Below are positions 46,566 through 59,141 of a stretch of DNA of 64,000 bases, in pieces. The translations under genes were made by a program, and so were the position numbers. Source of the stretch: Citrus sinensis (Eukaryota; Streptophyta; Magnoliopsida; Sapindales; Rutaceae); NCBI RefSeq assembly GCF_022201045.2, contig NC_068560.1, positions 24,445,501 to 24,509,500 on the forward strand. The letters run 5' to 3'. Within the stretch, counting starts at the first letter, position 1. Each line of letters begins with the position of its first letter. The notes under the pieces are model-generated. The model did no database searches and was not told the origin of the DNA. It saw only the letters and a list, made by a program, of their open reading frames with translations.

Positions 46566-46962
46566 TGGGAGTTTGTATTATTACTAAGTGCGACTTTTAG
46601 ATTTTTTATTATATTATTCAGATTATTTTCTGCAGAAATACAGTATTTTGATTCTTTACACTCTGTTGGACTAACTTAAGTTTAGATCTCAATAAAGTGA
46701 ATTAGGACCAGTTGGGAATAGACATGTTTAGATCACATTGCATGTAATTTCCATGCTATGCATCCACAATTGATCTATGTTATGTAACTATATTGATATA
46801 TGTGACCATGGATGGTTGCGTTACGATTAATGTAACAAAGGCCGCTATGATCCTATACCGATGTAGTTATTGAACTAGATTGTTCATATATACCCTACGG
46901 ACATAATAGCAATTTCATGAGCTCATTAAGTTGGACACATTTCAGTTTTTCATTTGTGGCCC

Positions 46963-46974
46963 AGTGGGAGATAT
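46963..46974 (+). other. Polypurine tract
   Basis: AGTGGGAGATAT immediately before the TG of the 3' LTR. The GTGGGAG core is the expected plus-strand priming site. Confidence 0.85.
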
Positions 46975-47446
46975 TGTTAGATTAATTTTATATTAATCTA
47001 ATATATTTGGGGCCACACATGAAATAAATAAAATGTGTGTGCTATTATTTAATAAGCCAAGAATTAAGTGATCTAATTGAAGTTCATTAAATGGTTAAGG
47101 GTATAATTATTGTGGATTGAATGCATAGATACCAGAATTTAATCATCACTTTAATGAGGGGCTGAAGTGATTATTATCATAAATACGTGACTGTTGGGTT
47201 TTCTAAAAAAAAACTAATAGTCACGATATTTATATAAAAAGGGGTTATGGTCCCCAATCTCTCGAATAATCTTTTGTAATTCTCTAATCCTCTCAAAGAG
47301 AATTCTAAACTCAAGAAAAAGAGAAGATTGGAAGTTCATCTTCCACACTCAAGAACCACTACGAATCACCATGGATTCAGGTACGCTTCCGCTTTCGTAT
47401 TTCTCAGTAATTTAATATGGATGTTATGAAGATTAAGAGGACGACA
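46975..47446 (+). repeat. 3' LTR
   Basis: 472 bp, colinear with the 5' LTR. Four of the seven differences fall in a 9-base stretch near 47336-47344. Confidence 0.97.
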
Positions 47447-47839
47447 GTACACGCTTTTGGAAAATTTTACTACGAAAGTGTTGTTTTATTATATAACATC
47501 TAAATATACACAAGTTTAAATTGTCTCCTATTTGCATAATAGGGTTTTAAAAAAATAAGACATATTTTTTTTTTTACTAAAATATCAAGATTATATTTAT
47601 CAAGATCAGTTTCTCTCATTTGACTTGTTTTGATATGCATGTCATCGTGATGAATTAGTCGCTCTTCAAATAATTTCAAATGTTGTGGGTTGGTGGTTAG
47701 ACGGACAGATCTCACTAAATTGATGCCCAAAATTAAATTATTTGAATATGTGCTTTACTAGAAAAATGCAAATATGTACACTCACAAACAACCTATTTAA
47801 CTAAACAATTCATTGTATATAAATATGCATAGCATGTGC

Positions 47840-49384
47840 TAAAGAAAAAAGATGAAAATTTAAGCAATGGTGAAACCTGCCATTACTTGTTTGTTTAATC
47901 AAACAAGTGGTATAGGCAGCTAACGATGAATTCATGAGTGTTCGTCACTTTAAGAATTATGAGTAAATGAAATTTTTATGTTCTATTCAATATTCATATA
48001 TAGATGTAATATTTATTTATTCATTCATTCTTTCTTTCTTTTGAGTTTAAATCTTAAATACATTTCCATGAAATTCTTAAGCTACTTGGTATACAACGAT
48101 ATTAATGTTCATCTGATTTTTAAAGGTTATTTGAATATTTTTTATAAGATGATTCATCGAATTTTCAAGTCTTTTAACTTTGACAAACCCATTTTCCTAT
48201 TTAGTTTCAATCAAACAACTAAATAGTTTTATTAAGTTGTCAATCTTAAATTTAGAATAATTATCGGATATTTTAAGCAACTGATGGAATCAATGCATCC
48301 TTATAAAATTAGATGATGAAATAGGAAAAAAGTCATTTGCATCCCTAAGGTTTAATGTTATAACTCATTTCATCCCTATTTTTCAAATAATAGTCTAAAA
48401 TATCCTTCCGTTAACTCACCGTTAGTATAAAGCCATTAACTAGTAATTCATTGAGGGTAAAATATGATTTTTCATTAAAGTGATACAAACTATATTAAAA
48501 TAATTTTTTTACACAATTAAATAATACTACAAAATATGCAAAATTCATTAACTTTTTCTTAAATGAAATCAACAATTATATAGTTTGATATAGCCTTGAA
48601 TAATTGCCATAAGAAAAAAGATGAAAATTTAAGCAATGGTGAAACCTGCCATTACTTGTTTGTTTAATCAAACAAATGGTATAGGCAACTAACGATGAAT
48701 TCACAAGTGTTCATCACTTTAGGAATTATGAGTACATGAAATTTTTATGTTCTATTCATATATAGATGTAATATTTATTTATTTATTTATTTATTCATTC
48801 TTTCTTTTGAGTTTAAATCTTACATACATTTCCATGAAATTCTTAAGCTACTTGGTATATAGCGATATTAATGTTCATTTGATTTTTGAAGGTCGTTTGA
48901 ATATTTTTTATAAGATGATTCATCGAATTTTCAAGTCTTTTTAACTTCTGAAAAACCTATTTTCCTATTTAGTTTCAATCAAATAACTAAATAGTTTTAT
49001 TAAGTTGTCAATCTTAAATTTAGAATAATTATTGGATATTTTAAGCAACTGATGGAATCAATGCATCCTTATAAAATTAGATGATGAAATAGGGAAAAAG
49101 TCATTTTCATCCTTAAGGTTTAATGCTATAGCTCATTTCATCCCTATTTTTCAAATAATAGCCTAAAATATCCTTCCGTTAACTCACCGTTAGTATAAAG
49201 CCGTTAACTAGTAATTCATTGAGGGTAAAATATGATTTTTCATTAAAGTGATGCAAACTATATTAAAATAATTTTTTTACACAATTAAATAATACTACAA
49301 AGTATGCAAAATTCATTAACTTTTTCTTAAATGAAATCAACGATTATATAGTTTGATATAGCCATTGAATAATTGCCATAAGAA
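47840..49384. repeat. Tandem duplication, two units of about 769 bp
   Basis: 47840-48609 and 48610-49384 are direct copies with roughly 95% identity by eye. Shared landmarks include GATGAAAATTTAAGCAATGG at 47851 and 48620, and CCATTACTTGTTTG at 47880 and 48649. Each unit ends with the left arm of the Mutator-like element described at 49092-49889. No gene is present. Confidence 0.93.
48324..48609. mobile_element. Truncated left arm of the Mutator-like element
   Basis: A copy of the left end of the element at 49092-49889, preceded by the same GATGAAATA target sequence (48315-48323). It lacks a right end and was created by the 769-bp tandem duplication, not by a separate insertion. Confidence 0.88.
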
Positions 49385-49889
49385 ACAAACTGTAATTAAC
49401 ACAATATTTTTAAATCATTGAAAGAAAAACTCAAAAATACCACCAATTTTTATGTGCTTGCATATGCTGAATATCTTCTTTATCTTCAACACAATTCAAG
49501 CCATTTTACAGTGCAATTAGAGAATATATTTATATGAATAAGAAAATTGTGATATTTTTAGCACTTAGATCTAGGGTTTATAGGGCTTTCATGCCACCAA
49601 AATAGAAAAAAAGTGAAAAAAGAATTGCTTGAAATAGAAGTTTTTCATATTTTTCGGTATTTCCTATTTAGTGGGATTAGATAAAATAATTTTTAGTTAT
49701 ATGTCAACTTTTATTTCTTTTTCTAATTTTCTCTTTGATGGAAAATCATTTTTTACCCTTAATGAATTAGTAACAAACGACATTCAATTAACGATAAGTT
49801 AACGAAATGATGTTTTGGGTTATTGTTTAAAAAGTAAGGATAAAATTGATTATTACATGAAACCCTAGGGATGTGAATGGTTTTTTCCC
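49092..49889. mobile_element. Mutator-like MITE (798 bp) with perfect 9-bp target duplication
   Basis: The termini are GGGAAAAAGTCATT and AATGGTTTTTTCCC. GATGAAATA is repeated exactly at 49083-49091 and 49890-49898. The inverted arms of about 150 bp include CCGTTAACTCACCGTTA on the left against an AACGATAAGTTAACG-type complement on the right. The interior is non-coding and AT-rich. Confidence 0.9.
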
Positions 49890-49898
49890 GATGAAATA

Positions 49899-51744
49899 TG
49901 ATGAGGAAAATAATTTTTAAATATTTAAGGAAGAGTCTTCTTGTTGTAGATATATAGAAAATGTGTCACTGGTTTGAATTGTACATTCATTGACAGGTTA
50001 TTATGTTCCATTCAAGATACTTAGTGAAAAAAGAATAAAAGGTATGGTGGATTCACAATGAATTAGTTTTTAACTTTTCAATTCCCATTTTCCTTAGTGT
50101 TTGTTACGTAACAAAGATATTAGAGTCTAAAAAAGGTAGTAGGGTAGAGTTTTCTTTTATCTTATACAATAGTATCTAATTCATAAAATTTTGATGAAAT
50201 TAGGTATTTGAAGGACACGTCTTCTAGCTATGTATTCTTAGTACGATATGTCGTATTGGCATTAGATGGTAAACGAAATGTCCGGCAAAGTATGCGCGAG
50301 TATATCCTCTGTAGGACTTGTCATCCATTATTTTTATAGAGATGACATGTCGTTGATTAATATTATTATTGAAAGTCATGTCATCTTTAAATTGTTGACA
50401 TAAACAACATGTCATTAATTATTTTTGTTGAATATGTAAAACCGACTTGAGATAATTAGTTATTTTAATTTTATTACAATTTTAAATTTCTACTTATTTG
50501 GGTTTAGATCTGGATTAGAAAGGGATTGTTAATTTATTATCTCTTAATATTTTGATATCTAATTTTCAATAAAAATCCTCTTTTTTTTTCTACTAGATTG
50601 TTTATTTCTATGTGGGCAAGAATTCAGACAAATATCCTTTTAAGGACTTAACAACCTAGAATAAAACTCTGAAGATAAGTTATCAGATTTATTTTTAAGT
50701 AATCCTATACTTGCTATCTTACCCGATGTGTCATTAATAGAATTTCATCATTTAGATACTATATATAAATCTTGAGGAGAGAACAATTGCCCGGCCTTGG
50801 CGGTTTTAATTTTTTGCTAATTTTTATTAACTGATTACTTTACTTTTTAAGTTTATGATTATGTACAAAAATATAGAATAATATATAGTCTTTAAATTTT
50901 CTTTATTTTGAGTCAGTTATTTCATTTTTATTATAATTTGAACTTATTTATATTTGGAACCGAATAGGGCTATAATCTCAAAAGAGATTTTGATATTTTC
51001 AATAAATTCTTTTTTTTTTTTTAATTTTATTTCTCTACAAGAATCCAAACAATCAGGTTGTGCTCTTAATCAAGTGATAAACTAATCCAGCGGAACAAAT
51101 TATATGATCAAATTTTATTGATATAATATGATACCAAAACTCTTTACCACAAACAAAAAACTTTTAAAAAAGTTAGTGCATCGAAGAGATTAGGGCTTCC
51201 CCTTTTATGAAGCCCAACGTAACGTGAAAAACTATAACTAATTGAAATCCGTTGCAAGAGAATAAAAAGATCAAGTAAAACTAATTTCACATCGTGAGTC
51301 GTGACTAATGGATTCGTCCGCAAGCCTAATGGATTCACTCACTCAGAGCAGATTTGTTTTTGTCTCGTATCAATTCTAATCACTCTCCTAGAGTGGATTT
51401 GTTTTTGTCTCATGCTTATCAATTATTTTAAAAAAAAAATTAAGGGGCATTTCTTTGTGGCTGACATTTTTGCATCATTCGAAAAATATTATTGGATATT
51501 GGCAATGATTTTGTTGGTGTAATTTCCCTCATTTGATGTTGCTTTATGTTGCTCAATTTTTAAACACACCTTTGACAAATCCCGGTTTCTTAGCTAAAGA
51601 CCAAAGCTTCGATTTTCAAGATCAATTTAACTTTGGGATCAAACACGATTCATGCACATACCCAAAAATATGAAAAATCGTCAATCAAATTCCTCAAATC
51701 GATACAAAATTATAAAATTATACATATCTTTTAGGACAAAACTA
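49899..51744. other. AT-rich gene-free DNA
   Basis: No coding frame, RNA gene or bounded element recognised. Confidence 0.5.
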
Positions 51745-51849
51745 TAGTACTACAGTAGTACCATACCACAGCTGGATCCAGGCTAAAGTGATCCCATAAT
51801 TGGATCTAATGATTGTATTTATATGTGATATGGTACCACTGTAGTACCA
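51745..51849. repeat. Inverted repeat, possible MITE remnant
   Basis: Two 25-bp arms (51745-51769 and 51825-51849) are inverted complements with four mismatches; the core is GTACTACAGT and its complement. Arms are separated by 55 bp. No clear target duplication is seen. Confidence 0.5.
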
Positions 51850-52034
51850 TAAATGGACCCTATCTTCAAATATATAATAACAGGAAAAGAAAATTCATCT
51901 CAATTTTTTTTTTTTGGGCAGGAACAAAAATTTAAAACAACAAATTGATAATTTAAAAACTATCCTTTTTGATATTTGAAACCTGAACCCCAAAAATATT
52001 TTTATTTACTACTATAAAGACTAAATTAAAAAAA

Positions 52035-52062
52035 AGGGGGGGGGGGGGGGAGGGGGGGGGGG
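52035..52062. repeat. Long G-tract (G15-A-G11)
   Basis: A poly-G run interrupted by one A, ten bases past the stop codon of the EF-hand gene. On the transcript it would be a C-tract at the start of the 3' UTR. Length may be affected by sequencing or assembly error. Confidence 0.85.
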
Positions 52063-52071
52063 AATTTTGAT

Positions 52072-52464
52072 TTACTTTGTGGCAGATTCGTGTTGAACAG
52101 CCTTGTTAAGCAAGCTATCTTGATCCAAAGCGACCAGAACAAGAGAATCACCGATGCCTCGCGCCATGGCGAGCATGATCTCCTCCATCAGAGACCTGAA
52201 CTCGCTGCGGTCGATATTCCCATTACGATCCTCATCGAACCTCTCGAAGATGTTGTTATAAAGACGATCGATCTCTTCTACAGGCTGAGCCTCGTCTTCC
52301 ATGTCGAAGAACCTGTGAAACCTCTCGCGCAACGTGCTACGCGAAAGCCCTCCGTTCTTAACGAAATCAAGCTTTTCGAAGCATTCGTCGACGCAGTTCT
52401 CGAACTTGGCTTTATCATCGACAAATTTCGTCACCGTAGAGCCATTAAGAACAGCGATACTCAT
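52072..52464 (-). CDS. EF-hand calcium-binding protein (130 aa)
   Basis: Intronless gene for a small acidic protein with one canonical EF-hand loop at residues 77-88 (DEDRNGNIDRSE): Asp77, Asp79, Asn81, Asp85 and Glu88 at calcium-ligand positions, Gly82 at the turn. The flanking helices are NNIFERF and FRSLMEEIMLAMARG. An upstream helix-loop region (residues 25-55, ECFEKLDFVKNGGLSRSTLR) looks like a degenerate partner hand without the acidic ligands. This matches a family of short plant EF-hand proteins that are single-handed or carry one degenerate hand, thought to act as calcium sensors. There is no signal peptide or myristoylation site. A TATA element lies about 70 bp upstream. Confidence 0.93.
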   Translation of the reverse strand: MSIAVLNGSTVTKFVDDKAKFENCVDECFEKLDFVKNGGLSRSTLRERFHRFFDMEDEAQPVEEIDRLYNNIFERFDEDRNGNIDRSEFRSLMEEIMLAMARGIGDSLVLVALDQDSLLNKAVQHESATK

Positions 52465-52530
52465 CCTTTTTTTCTCCCTATTCTTCTGTAGACAATTGAC
52501 TTGGTTGAAAATTTTCGTAAAAAAATTATT

Positions 52531-52541
52531 TTATATATATA
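52531..52541 (-). promoter_or_regulatory. TATA box of the EF-hand gene
   Basis: CTATATATATAA on the minus strand, about 70 bp before the ATG at 52464, implying a short leader of about 40 nt. Confidence 0.6.
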
Positions 52542-53050
52542 GAGGCATTAGCCCCAAAAATAGTTGACTACTAAGCATTGATGGGGATTTAATTTAGAGG
52601 GTTCCTTCTACTGTTTGTGGTTAATTTGAAAATTGGTGGAGCCGAAAGCGTCTAAAAATTTATGCTGTTGGAAACGTTTGTCATAGCTTTTCGATGGTGT
52701 GGCCATGATTTTAGCATTTGTACACGAATAAGTTCTTCCTGCGTAGTTGCATGAATCACTTTCTTCAAGTCACACTTTTTACGAACGACCCAGTCGATAC
52801 AAAACACTGATGTGTTCTGCATGACCTTTGGCTTCTTATTATTTATTAATTATTTGTATAAAAAAGGAAAGGGGGAAAGATTGGCAAAATAGTTGCCTAT
52901 AATTGTTATTTGCATGTATGATCAAATGAAAATTAGCTTACCGAAAAAAATTAGGTATCACTATTTGTAAGTGTTATGATTTAGGAGGTTAGGGGAAACT
53001 AAAATATTTCAGATTGAAGGTTTTAAAATGACGACTACGCCAACTGCCTC

Positions 53051-53326
53051 TTCAAGTGTTATCAAGGATGAAAATTCGTTCTTGTAATTAATCCCATCAT
53101 TTTCAAGTGTTATCAAGGATGGAAATTCGTTCTTGTAATTAATCCCATCATCAAAAAATAAAAATTAAATCCTCAACATCAAGATCGAGTTGAAATAATT
53201 AGTGATTGAATTTAATGTTAACTATGTTATGTTATTTTGTGATGAATTAAATCCTCAACATCGAGATCGAGTTGAAATAGTTAGTGATTGAATTTAATGT
53301 TAACTGTGTTATGTTATTTTGTGATT
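53051..53326. repeat. Two adjacent, unrelated tandem duplications
   Basis: A 50-bp unit occurs at 53051-53100 and 53102-53151 (one mismatch). Directly after it an 82-bp unit occurs at 53163-53244 and 53245-53326 with about four mismatches. Neither is coding. Confidence 0.93.
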
Positions 53327-54837
53327 AAGATTAAATGAATCATAACTTTGTTCGAGTCTTCTTCGACATTGTAATGGATAATTTTTTTTAAAGGAAACTA
53401 TTTTTTAATTTCAGCTAAAAAAATTTCCACAGTTAAAATTTTTATTTATGCTGCTAGTTTTTAATAATATATGAAAAAAAAGGTTCAAAATTAGATTTTC
53501 AATCAAATGAGATTTGTTTGAGTAATAACTACAAAAGATATAATAATTTTATTTGCTATTGAGTTTTAATTTTCCCGTAATCTAATTGAATACTACTAGT
53601 AATCGATCTAGTAGTAATAAATCAATAATCAGATTAAATCTACATTAATTAATAGTAATTGGGTTTTAACCATTAGACGTTCTCTCACTCCCACGATCTA
53701 ATTGAATTAAGATTCAACGTCCCGCTTATTATGATGGATCAAGCCCTTGATCTCTGGTTGGATTGTTCCCATACAATGCGACAAGACTGTGAACAGCATG
53801 TTTTGTGGATCAAAATCCAAAATGCTATTGAAAATTGTAAAATTCATATCGCACTTTTGATTTGTTTTAAACACTTTTTACACAGCCCATGGAAATCAAA
53901 AGAACTGGAATGGATAAAGAGGCATTTAATGGGCCATTAATATCTATCATTTTGAACCCAATATGAATTGGGCTTTTCTGTTGCAGATGGATACATACAC
54001 GAAGGCCCGAGATGATCCGATGACAAAATATTAATAAAACATCAGTGCTCACTTACGCAAACGACGTGTTTTTAAAATTAAAATTGAATCACAACAATTA
54101 CACAAATACAAATATCTTGCCGTGACCATCTAAGTTTCTAATATTTGTGCACCAAAAAAAAAAAAAAAAAAGAAAAGAGAGAGAGAGAGAAGAAGAAGAA
54201 GAAGAAAGAAACGTGCTGTTAGGCAAGTAGGGGATTGATGAAAGAGAACTAAACCTAAGCAAATAGTGTGAACAATCACATAGCTAGATAGAGAGCATTG
54301 GATCCCACTTGTGTTGTTTGTAATCGTACTCCATGTGCACCTTTGATTATCAATGCATCCTAACTTCCAAACACCACACATGCTCATGCTTAAATTATCT
54401 TCATCCATCATCTACATGTGGATTTGTTTTTAAATCTATTTTTAAAAAAAATATTGAGATGAGGTTCGTTTTCACAAACTTGAAACTTGTAATTTCAGAT
54501 ATCAAATTTGTAATATTCAACATGCTAATATGATCAATGCTCTTATAATTATCAACATGCTAATCGGGTGTATATACTGCTCTAGAAACCCTAGTTTGAA
54601 GAAAAAGATTGATAGGAAAGATCAAAGAGAATTGATAAAGACTTGTGACCTAATTACCGTATATTCTTATGCAAGTAAAATGCACGAGCAATTATTAATA
54701 GCTAGAAATGAAGGGAAATAAAATAAAATAAAATAAAATTGAAAAGCGTCGGTGTCAATTGCAATGGCAAGTCCACGGCACAAGTCCATCGTTGAAAGTT
54801 GAAACCGAGATTTAATTAATACTATTTATACGAATGA

Positions 54838-54872
<35 letters not shown>

Positions 54873-57110
54873 CCAGTCAAATGTTTGATGTGTTAATCAT
54901 TGAACGCGTTACTCCACTGCGACTAGTTGATTTCATTGGCCTTTTGAATTAGTCAGAATAATGGCCGTAATTGAGTAAAAGAAGAAAGCAACTGCTTTAT
55001 TATTTACTTAAATAATTATCACATTGTAATAGAAAGATCTAATGTGTTAGCCTGGCAAAACGAAATAAATCACCTTGTTGTTTAACACGTTAACATTGTT
55101 TTTGAAGAATATAAATTCATGACTCCGAAAATTTTAAAACAACACAAAAGTGTTTATAAATATTGAAAGCATGAAAATTTATTTGAGATTGCGTGTGCGT
55201 GTGTATATATATATATATATATATAAAGATAAAGTCTATCTGAAAAAAAGGAAAACAATCTTATTTAAATAAATTACAAGTTTAATTAAATATATAAACA
55301 AATATATTATTCAAACATGGATGAGATTAATTTAATTTATAAGACGATTTTGAGACGGTATGAGAGGTGTGAAATTAGAACTCACTCGTATTAGGGTTCG
55401 AGGAGAGTTTAGTACTTTAATATTAGAATCTAACTAATACAAAAATAATAATATTAGTAGGAGGAATTAATTACTTTTCATTTATTTATTGTTTAAAAAA
55501 CTACATCAATCATGTTAAGTGCTAAATTACCGGTTAAAAATATTAAACTAATTACAAAACAAGTTACATTAGAAGCTAACGGTGTCGTTTTAATCCACGC
55601 ACGTGTGTGATGCTTTGGCTTAATCTTCATCTAAAATTAATTAATTTAATCTTCACTATCATTGCACCCCATGAAGCAGTCTCCAATATTAAAAAAATAA
55701 GTAAGTTCTGATTAACATTTTTTAAAATAGTATTAAAATATAATTAGTCTTTTGTTTTTACATAAATTTATTTAACCCCAAAGCAAAGTTTAATTAACTG
55801 TAGTAGTTTGGAGTATCCTAAGAACTTGTTTGGCGATGTCCTTCGATTTGGGATCATGCTTTTGTATATTATTGACTCCTGCGTACGGCATTCACGGAAT
55901 CGAATGGCAGCTAGTCAAACAAGGAATTATATTCCAACACATCATCATGTATAATCATTATGAATAACCCTCTAATTCATCATTGAAGAAAGCTAAAAAG
56001 TCATGTACTATTTAACAAAACCAAGATAAGAAACTTTAGTAATTTTATATGATTTATTGAACAAATTTACCCCAGCTAGAATAGAAAACCTAATCTAAAA
56101 CAGAACAGAACAGAAAAAAATTATCGAAATTAGTTTGCGTTTTGACTAAATGAATTTTTGTTTTCAAGAATTTTACTCAATTCTTCTTTTTTTTTTCCAT
56201 TTTAAATGTTGGTTATTAAATCACCAAGAGGCGAGAGGGCTGAATTGAACCATGATTTATGTTTCATTAATTCATCATGAATCACGATATTCAGATAAGG
56301 AAGCACGGAGGGCATTTCCTACGAAGAATTGTTGGACGACTTAGAATTCATTTATCACGATTCACGATATACACATCAAATCAAATCAAAATCCATTAAT
56401 TGCTACAGAAAACGGACTTTCAAAAAAGTGCTTAAAGAAAAAGCTAAGCTAGATTATTAATTTATTTCAAAGGGCCCCCAAACGAGACCTTGAGCTCCAC
56501 GGATAAGCCTCTGCCATGTTAGGGGCGACGGGTGCATACGACACATCGTTATCAATTTATTAAGACTCAACGTTCTGTACAGAAGCTTAATCAGCTGAGA
56601 AAGCTAAAGCTAGCTGCAACGCCTTAATTGATTAGAGAGGATACCCCACCAAACAAACAAATCCTTACCATAAATTGCTGTCTAGGGAAGTGCTTTCGGC
56701 CGTGAATGAATAAGTCCAGTCAGAGAGATATCTTGTGCATGGAGATTTTTTTTTTTTTTTTCCCCAAAACCATGCAAATTAAATTGTTACGAGTGCAAGC
56801 CTAACCTCCACTCTCGACACATGGCCAGCTGGCTATTTTGTTTCATTTTGTTAGCCTTTTAGGGACATTTAAACTAGATATTATATCTATTAATGCTTGG
56901 AAAATCTTACATTTTTCCATTTTAATTATCCGTACTTACTATAAATGTTAACAAAATATCTCCCATACAGATCTTCGTACTTTACAAAGATATATTCGAA
57001 AAATGTAATTGTGACTTCTTTAATTTGTTGCAAAATTGCGAAGCTCATTAATCTAACTCATCGTATATTATTTTTATCTGATATAAGATTATTCGCTTGA
57101 CAAAAGTAAT
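53327..57110. other. AT-rich gene-free DNA with microsatellites
   Basis: Contains an A-rich/GA/GAA run at about 54155-54210, a (TA)15 run at 54841-54870 and a (TA)10 run at 55205-55225. No convincing gene or bounded element. Confidence 0.5.
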
Positions 57111-57118
57111 GTGGTATT

Positions 57119-57285
57119 CAGTGGCGAAGCTAGCACCATATTTTGGGGTGGGCTATTACATTTTTTTTATTTTTTAATAAGTATTAATGAAGACAAATTC
57201 ATAAATTATAATTAATTAATTTTTTTTTTCCAAAAAGCTAACCCGGGCTGCAGCCCGGGTTAGCCCACTCTTAGCTTCGCCACTG
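57119..57285. mobile_element. hAT-type MITE (167 bp)
   Basis: The terminal inverted repeats are CAGTGGCGAAGCTAG and a near-perfect complement ending CTTCGCCACTG. GTGGTATT is repeated exactly on both sides (57111-57118 and 57286-57293), the 8-bp duplication expected of hAT. Near the right end lies an 18-bp GC-rich palindrome, CCCGGGCTGCAGCCCGGG. Confidence 0.93.
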
Positions 57286-57293
57286 GTGGTATT

Positions 57294-59141
57294 GTTCAAC
57301 GATGTATTTTATAAACTTTGAACATCTAGAAAAAAGAAGAACTATATGTAGTGATAAATTATTTTGACAAAATAATTAAAGAAGTGAATACATATTATAT
57401 TGAACTTTTTTAATTATGAATGGAAAACCAATCCCATGACAAAAATAATAACATTTCTTAAAAGCCACTTGTAAGATCTTCATTTTATGTTTTAAAAATA
57501 TTATTTATAAAAGTAAGAAAAACAATGTAGTAGCATTTATTACTTTTTTTTTTTTGGAAATCAAGATTCTCTCATGATCTAATACTTTATTTAAGCTAGT
57601 AAATTTATATATTGGTGGTTAATACATGAGAATATAAAAATTGAGTAAATTTTGATTATACATAAATAAAAGTATATATTTGTTAAAAGATCCTTCAAAG
57701 CTCAAATGTGATGAGAGGGTGTTTATTGAATATTATTAGCCAGGGTAAGATCCAAAATTAATAATTAATAATTAATAATCAACTATTTCATCAAGTAACT
57801 TTTCAACACACCCATGACCCCCCTTGATCGCTTTATTTGCTTTCCACTTACTTATTTTTCATCCTCCTCAATCACGTCTTTACTCTACTTTGATACCAAA
57901 GTAAGATGAACTCATGACTTTGATTAAATCTTTTGTACGGAATGTGCAAAATTTCAACTTTCAACAGCACATATTCTCTTTTTTTTTCTTTTTCTTTTTT
58001 AGTCTTTTGCACGTAATTTCTTCGTGTAAGAATTTCAAGCAGATCTTACTTTAAAAAAAAAAAAGAAGCTTTTTAATATTCTTTATACACGTGTGATTAA
58101 TTGCAAAACATCGTTGAAATGCTACCAAATTAAACAACGTCAAAAGTTTACGTCGATTTGATTTTTTGGGGAAAATTTCGGGCATATTATATATATAATT
58201 CGGTATCAATTACAAGTAATTGGTAATGTTGCCAATTTTTTATTTTTTATTTTTATCTGAAACTAATTCTTTTGACAATTATCAAAGTTGCATGGAGCAT
58301 GCAAATCAAGAACTCTTCTCCTAACAAAGCACGTGCGCTCACATGTCACCCATGATGCTCGTCTTGTCTATGGTCCACCGTGTGTGATTAAAAAACTTAC
58401 CCTTATCTATTCTGAATTTGATCAAAGTTAAACAAGAAACTCCTTTTAGATTTTTCCCCCTTTCGACTTTAAATTCGTTTTTAATTCTTTAAAATGATTT
58501 AAGATAAGTTTAAAAACAACCACTTTTTTTATGTATCAACCCAACTTCTATGCATATAATAATCCTAAAAGTTACAATGATTCATATACAATTTTTAATT
58601 TACTCAAATTAGGTCTGTTCTGAGAGAGACTTACTATATGATAACCGTAATTAATTCCCAATGCGATGCCGTTGTATTTTATTTATTACAATAGTTGCAT
58701 CTCATGGACATTATTACTGTGAGGTTTTATCAAATCAACCAACAACCATACCATGGAAAGTCTTAGGTCAAATAATGCGGTTAAGGTATTTTCAGTTATT
58801 GGTAACAATTTTTTTTTTTTTTTTATAAAAATAACTCATGCATTCACGAAATAAGCGTGGACTAAACAGGTGATAATTAAAACATGTGGTGTGGTTTCAT
58901 TAATAAGTGTGTAATAAGCTGTTCTACCTAACGTATATTTTTTTTCACGAATTAAGTAGAAACAATATCCCTTGATGAGAAAGGGATGTTTCAAAAGACA
59001 AAAAGATATCGAAAAAGATGATTGGTTTAATTTTGAGGTAACAAAGAATTAATTAAGTCGATAAAAGAGAGAACATATACAATTTCTATAATTGTGTAAT
59101 TAGGTCATTTAAGTGTACGATCGACAGCACCTGATTTCTTA
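57294..59141. other. AT-rich gene-free DNA
   Basis: No coding frame, RNA gene or bounded element recognised. Confidence 0.5.

Larger units (their letters stand above)
41273..47446 (+). mobile_element. Complete Copia LTR retrotransposon (6174 bp)
   Basis: Two 472-bp LTRs (41273-41744 and 46975-47446) flank a gag-pol region and sit between 5-bp target duplications GTACA (41268-41272 and 47447-47451). Internal order is Gag, protease, integrase, reverse transcriptase, RNase H, as in Copia. The LTRs differ at 7 of 472 positions, so insertion is fairly recent. The coding region has three stop codons and one frameshift, so this copy cannot make its polyprotein in one frame. Confidence 0.98.

Noticed and set aside
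47978-48944. Two similar short plus-strand frames
   Set aside because: They look alike only because they lie in the two units of the 769-bp duplication; AT-biased, no domain.
54130-54411. 93-codon minus-strand frame with Leu/Ser/Phe runs
   Set aside because: Produced by translation of the GA/GAA-rich microsatellite.
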